Shown here one piece after another: positions 63,384 to 64,000 of a stretch of 64,000 nt of DNA. A program made the translations under genes and the position numbers. Source of the DNA: Thermotoga profunda AZM34c06 (GTDB lineage: Bacteria; Thermotogota; Thermotogae; Thermotogales; DSM-5069). The stretch covers positions 1 to 64,000 of the forward strand of contig NZ_AP014510.1 of assembly GCF_000828675.1 (NCBI RefSeq), written 5' to 3'. Below the pieces are notes generated by a model. That model was not told the DNA's origin, ran no database searches, and saw nothing but the letters and a program-made list of their open reading frames with translations. How positions within the stretch are numbered: the stretch's first letter is position 1; the number at the start of each line of letters is the position of its first letter.

Positions 63384-64000
63384 ATCATCGAAGCAACTTC
63401 ACCATTTGCACGTTTAAAAGATTTCAAAGTGATCGAATTTTTCACAGGTAAATCGATCGATATAAAGTCTGATAAGATAGAAATCTTTGTAGATGAAAAG
63501 CCAATCAAAATAGATATTAAACCTATTGATGATAATCTCTTTTATATCTTTATAGACCAATCTTTGAAAGAAGAAGATCTATCAAAGGATATTTTTCTTC
63601 ATATCAACAATGATCAAAAAATCAGGGTATACAGTATAGAAGTACTCGATAATTTGTATTATGATGGGCCTCTGGGCTCTTTTTTCTCACCTCAACACAC
63701 AGAGTTTTATGTCTGGTCACCGGTGAGTAAATGGGTAGAATTACTTCTTTATCCTTCAATTGAAGAACAACCAGAGAAAATTGTTCGAATGCAAAGATTG
63801 AAAAATGGTGTTTGGTACACAAAAGTTATTGGAAATCTGGAAGGCTGGTTTTATAGGTACAGATTTTTCAGCTACGGAAAAATTAGAGAATCAGTCGATC
63901 TTTATTCAAAAGCTGTCTCCTTGCAAAGTACTCATGGTGTCGTTGTAGATCTTGAAAAAACAAATCCATCGAAATGGAAAGAAGATCACCATGTTTCTCT
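63384..64000 (+). CDS. pulA: pullulanase type I (GH13), 5' part, runs off the window
   Basis: The frame from 63384 matches the middle of Thermotoga pullulanase: SLKEEDLSKDIFLHIN, then VLDNLYYDGPLGSFFSPQHT, the CBM48-type EFYVWSPVSKWVELLLYPS and YSKAVS. The catalytic barrel lies beyond the window. Compared with the T. maritima enzyme as I recall it, the signal peptide and CBM41 domain are missing, so this form should be cytoplasmic. AAGGAGGTGA at 63371-63380 is a perfect ribosome site, but the only codons at the right distance are ATC (63384 or 63387); a TGA precedes in frame and the first GTG (63429) has no site. An ATC start is proposed. Confidence 0.85.
   Translation, partial: MIEATSPFARLKDFKVIEFFTGKSIDIKSDKIEIFVDEKPIKIDIKPIDDNLFYIFIDQSLKEEDLSKDIFLHINNDQKIRVYSIEVLDNLYYDGPLGSFFSPQHTEFYVWSPVSKWVELLLYPSIEEQPEKIVRMQRLKNGVWYTKVIGNLEGWFYRYRFFSYGKIRESVDLYSKAVSLQSTHGVVVDLEKTNPSKWKEDHHVS

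Noticed and set aside
63377-63454. Short ORF from GTG inside the pullulanase ribosome site
   Set aside because: The GTG is part of AAGGAGGTGA itself, and the 25-codon frame has no similarity, whereas the other frame continues as pullulanase.

Overview
The window looks like the first 64 kb of a chromosome numbered from dnaA. The organism is probably an anaerobic, thermophilic, fermentative member of the Thermotogota, most likely Pseudothermotoga or a close relative. This rests on recalled gene content, not on a database search: AT-rich DNA, dense operons with strong AAGGAGGTG-type ribosome sites, many TTG and GTG starts, and an [FeFe]-hydrogenase maturation operon laid out like TM1266-TM1269 of Thermotoga maritima. 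No rRNA, insertion sequence, CRISPR array or prophage was seen.

Layout. 1-4.95 kb: dnaA, an HD-GYP protein, an H-NOX chemoreceptor and a cupin. 4.98-8.9 kb (minus): an acetoacetate/short-chain fatty acid operon (atoE, thiolase, CoA-transferase A and B). 9.4-14.3 kb: a lipoprotein, an EamA exporter, a YtrA-type GntR/ABC module and a secreted alpha/beta hydrolase. 14.3-19.0 kb: an isocitrate-lyase-family enzyme divergent from a tctCBA tricarboxylate uptake operon with its GntR regulator. 19.1-23.6 kb: YbjQ, then a minus-strand operon trpX-trpY-trpZ-lysA led by a leader peptide with tandem Trp codons. 23.6-30.8 kb: an Imm5-like orphan, tRNA-Val, and a housekeeping run suhB-tsaE-lon-engB followed by a structured spacer and a membrane HD-GYP protein. 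30.9-36.1 kb: an aldo/keto reductase and the hydrogenase maturation operon (TM1266-like regulator, hydG, small protein, hydE, hydF). 36.1-45.9 kb: pcm, an alpha-2-macroglobulin, a HExxH protein, a DUF1175 protein and a Ca2+-type P-ATPase. 45.9-53.9 kb: a YgiQ radical SAM protein, an unknown exported protein, a chemoreceptor with a C-terminal Cache domain, GlgX and a LacI remnant. 53.9-56.6 kb: a TPP-riboswitch-controlled thiamine uptake pair lacking its ATPase. 56.7-64 kb: yhaM, a phosphohexomutase, topA, nhaC and the start of a pullulanase.

Regulation is the richest part of the window. Four minus-strand leaders carry terminator hairpins: a Trp-codon attenuator before trpXYZ-lysA, an unidentified terminator/antiterminator switch before the hydrogenase maturation genes, a classical TPP riboswitch, and a terminator hairpin directly behind a consensus promoter of nhaC. 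Two palindromic operators fit the adjacent GntR-family regulators. A diverged repeat of about 207 bp occurs twice in intergenic DNA, and an 11-bp inverted repeat encloses a 28-codon ORF upstream of the second HD-GYP gene. Neither of these last two is explained by any feature type I know.
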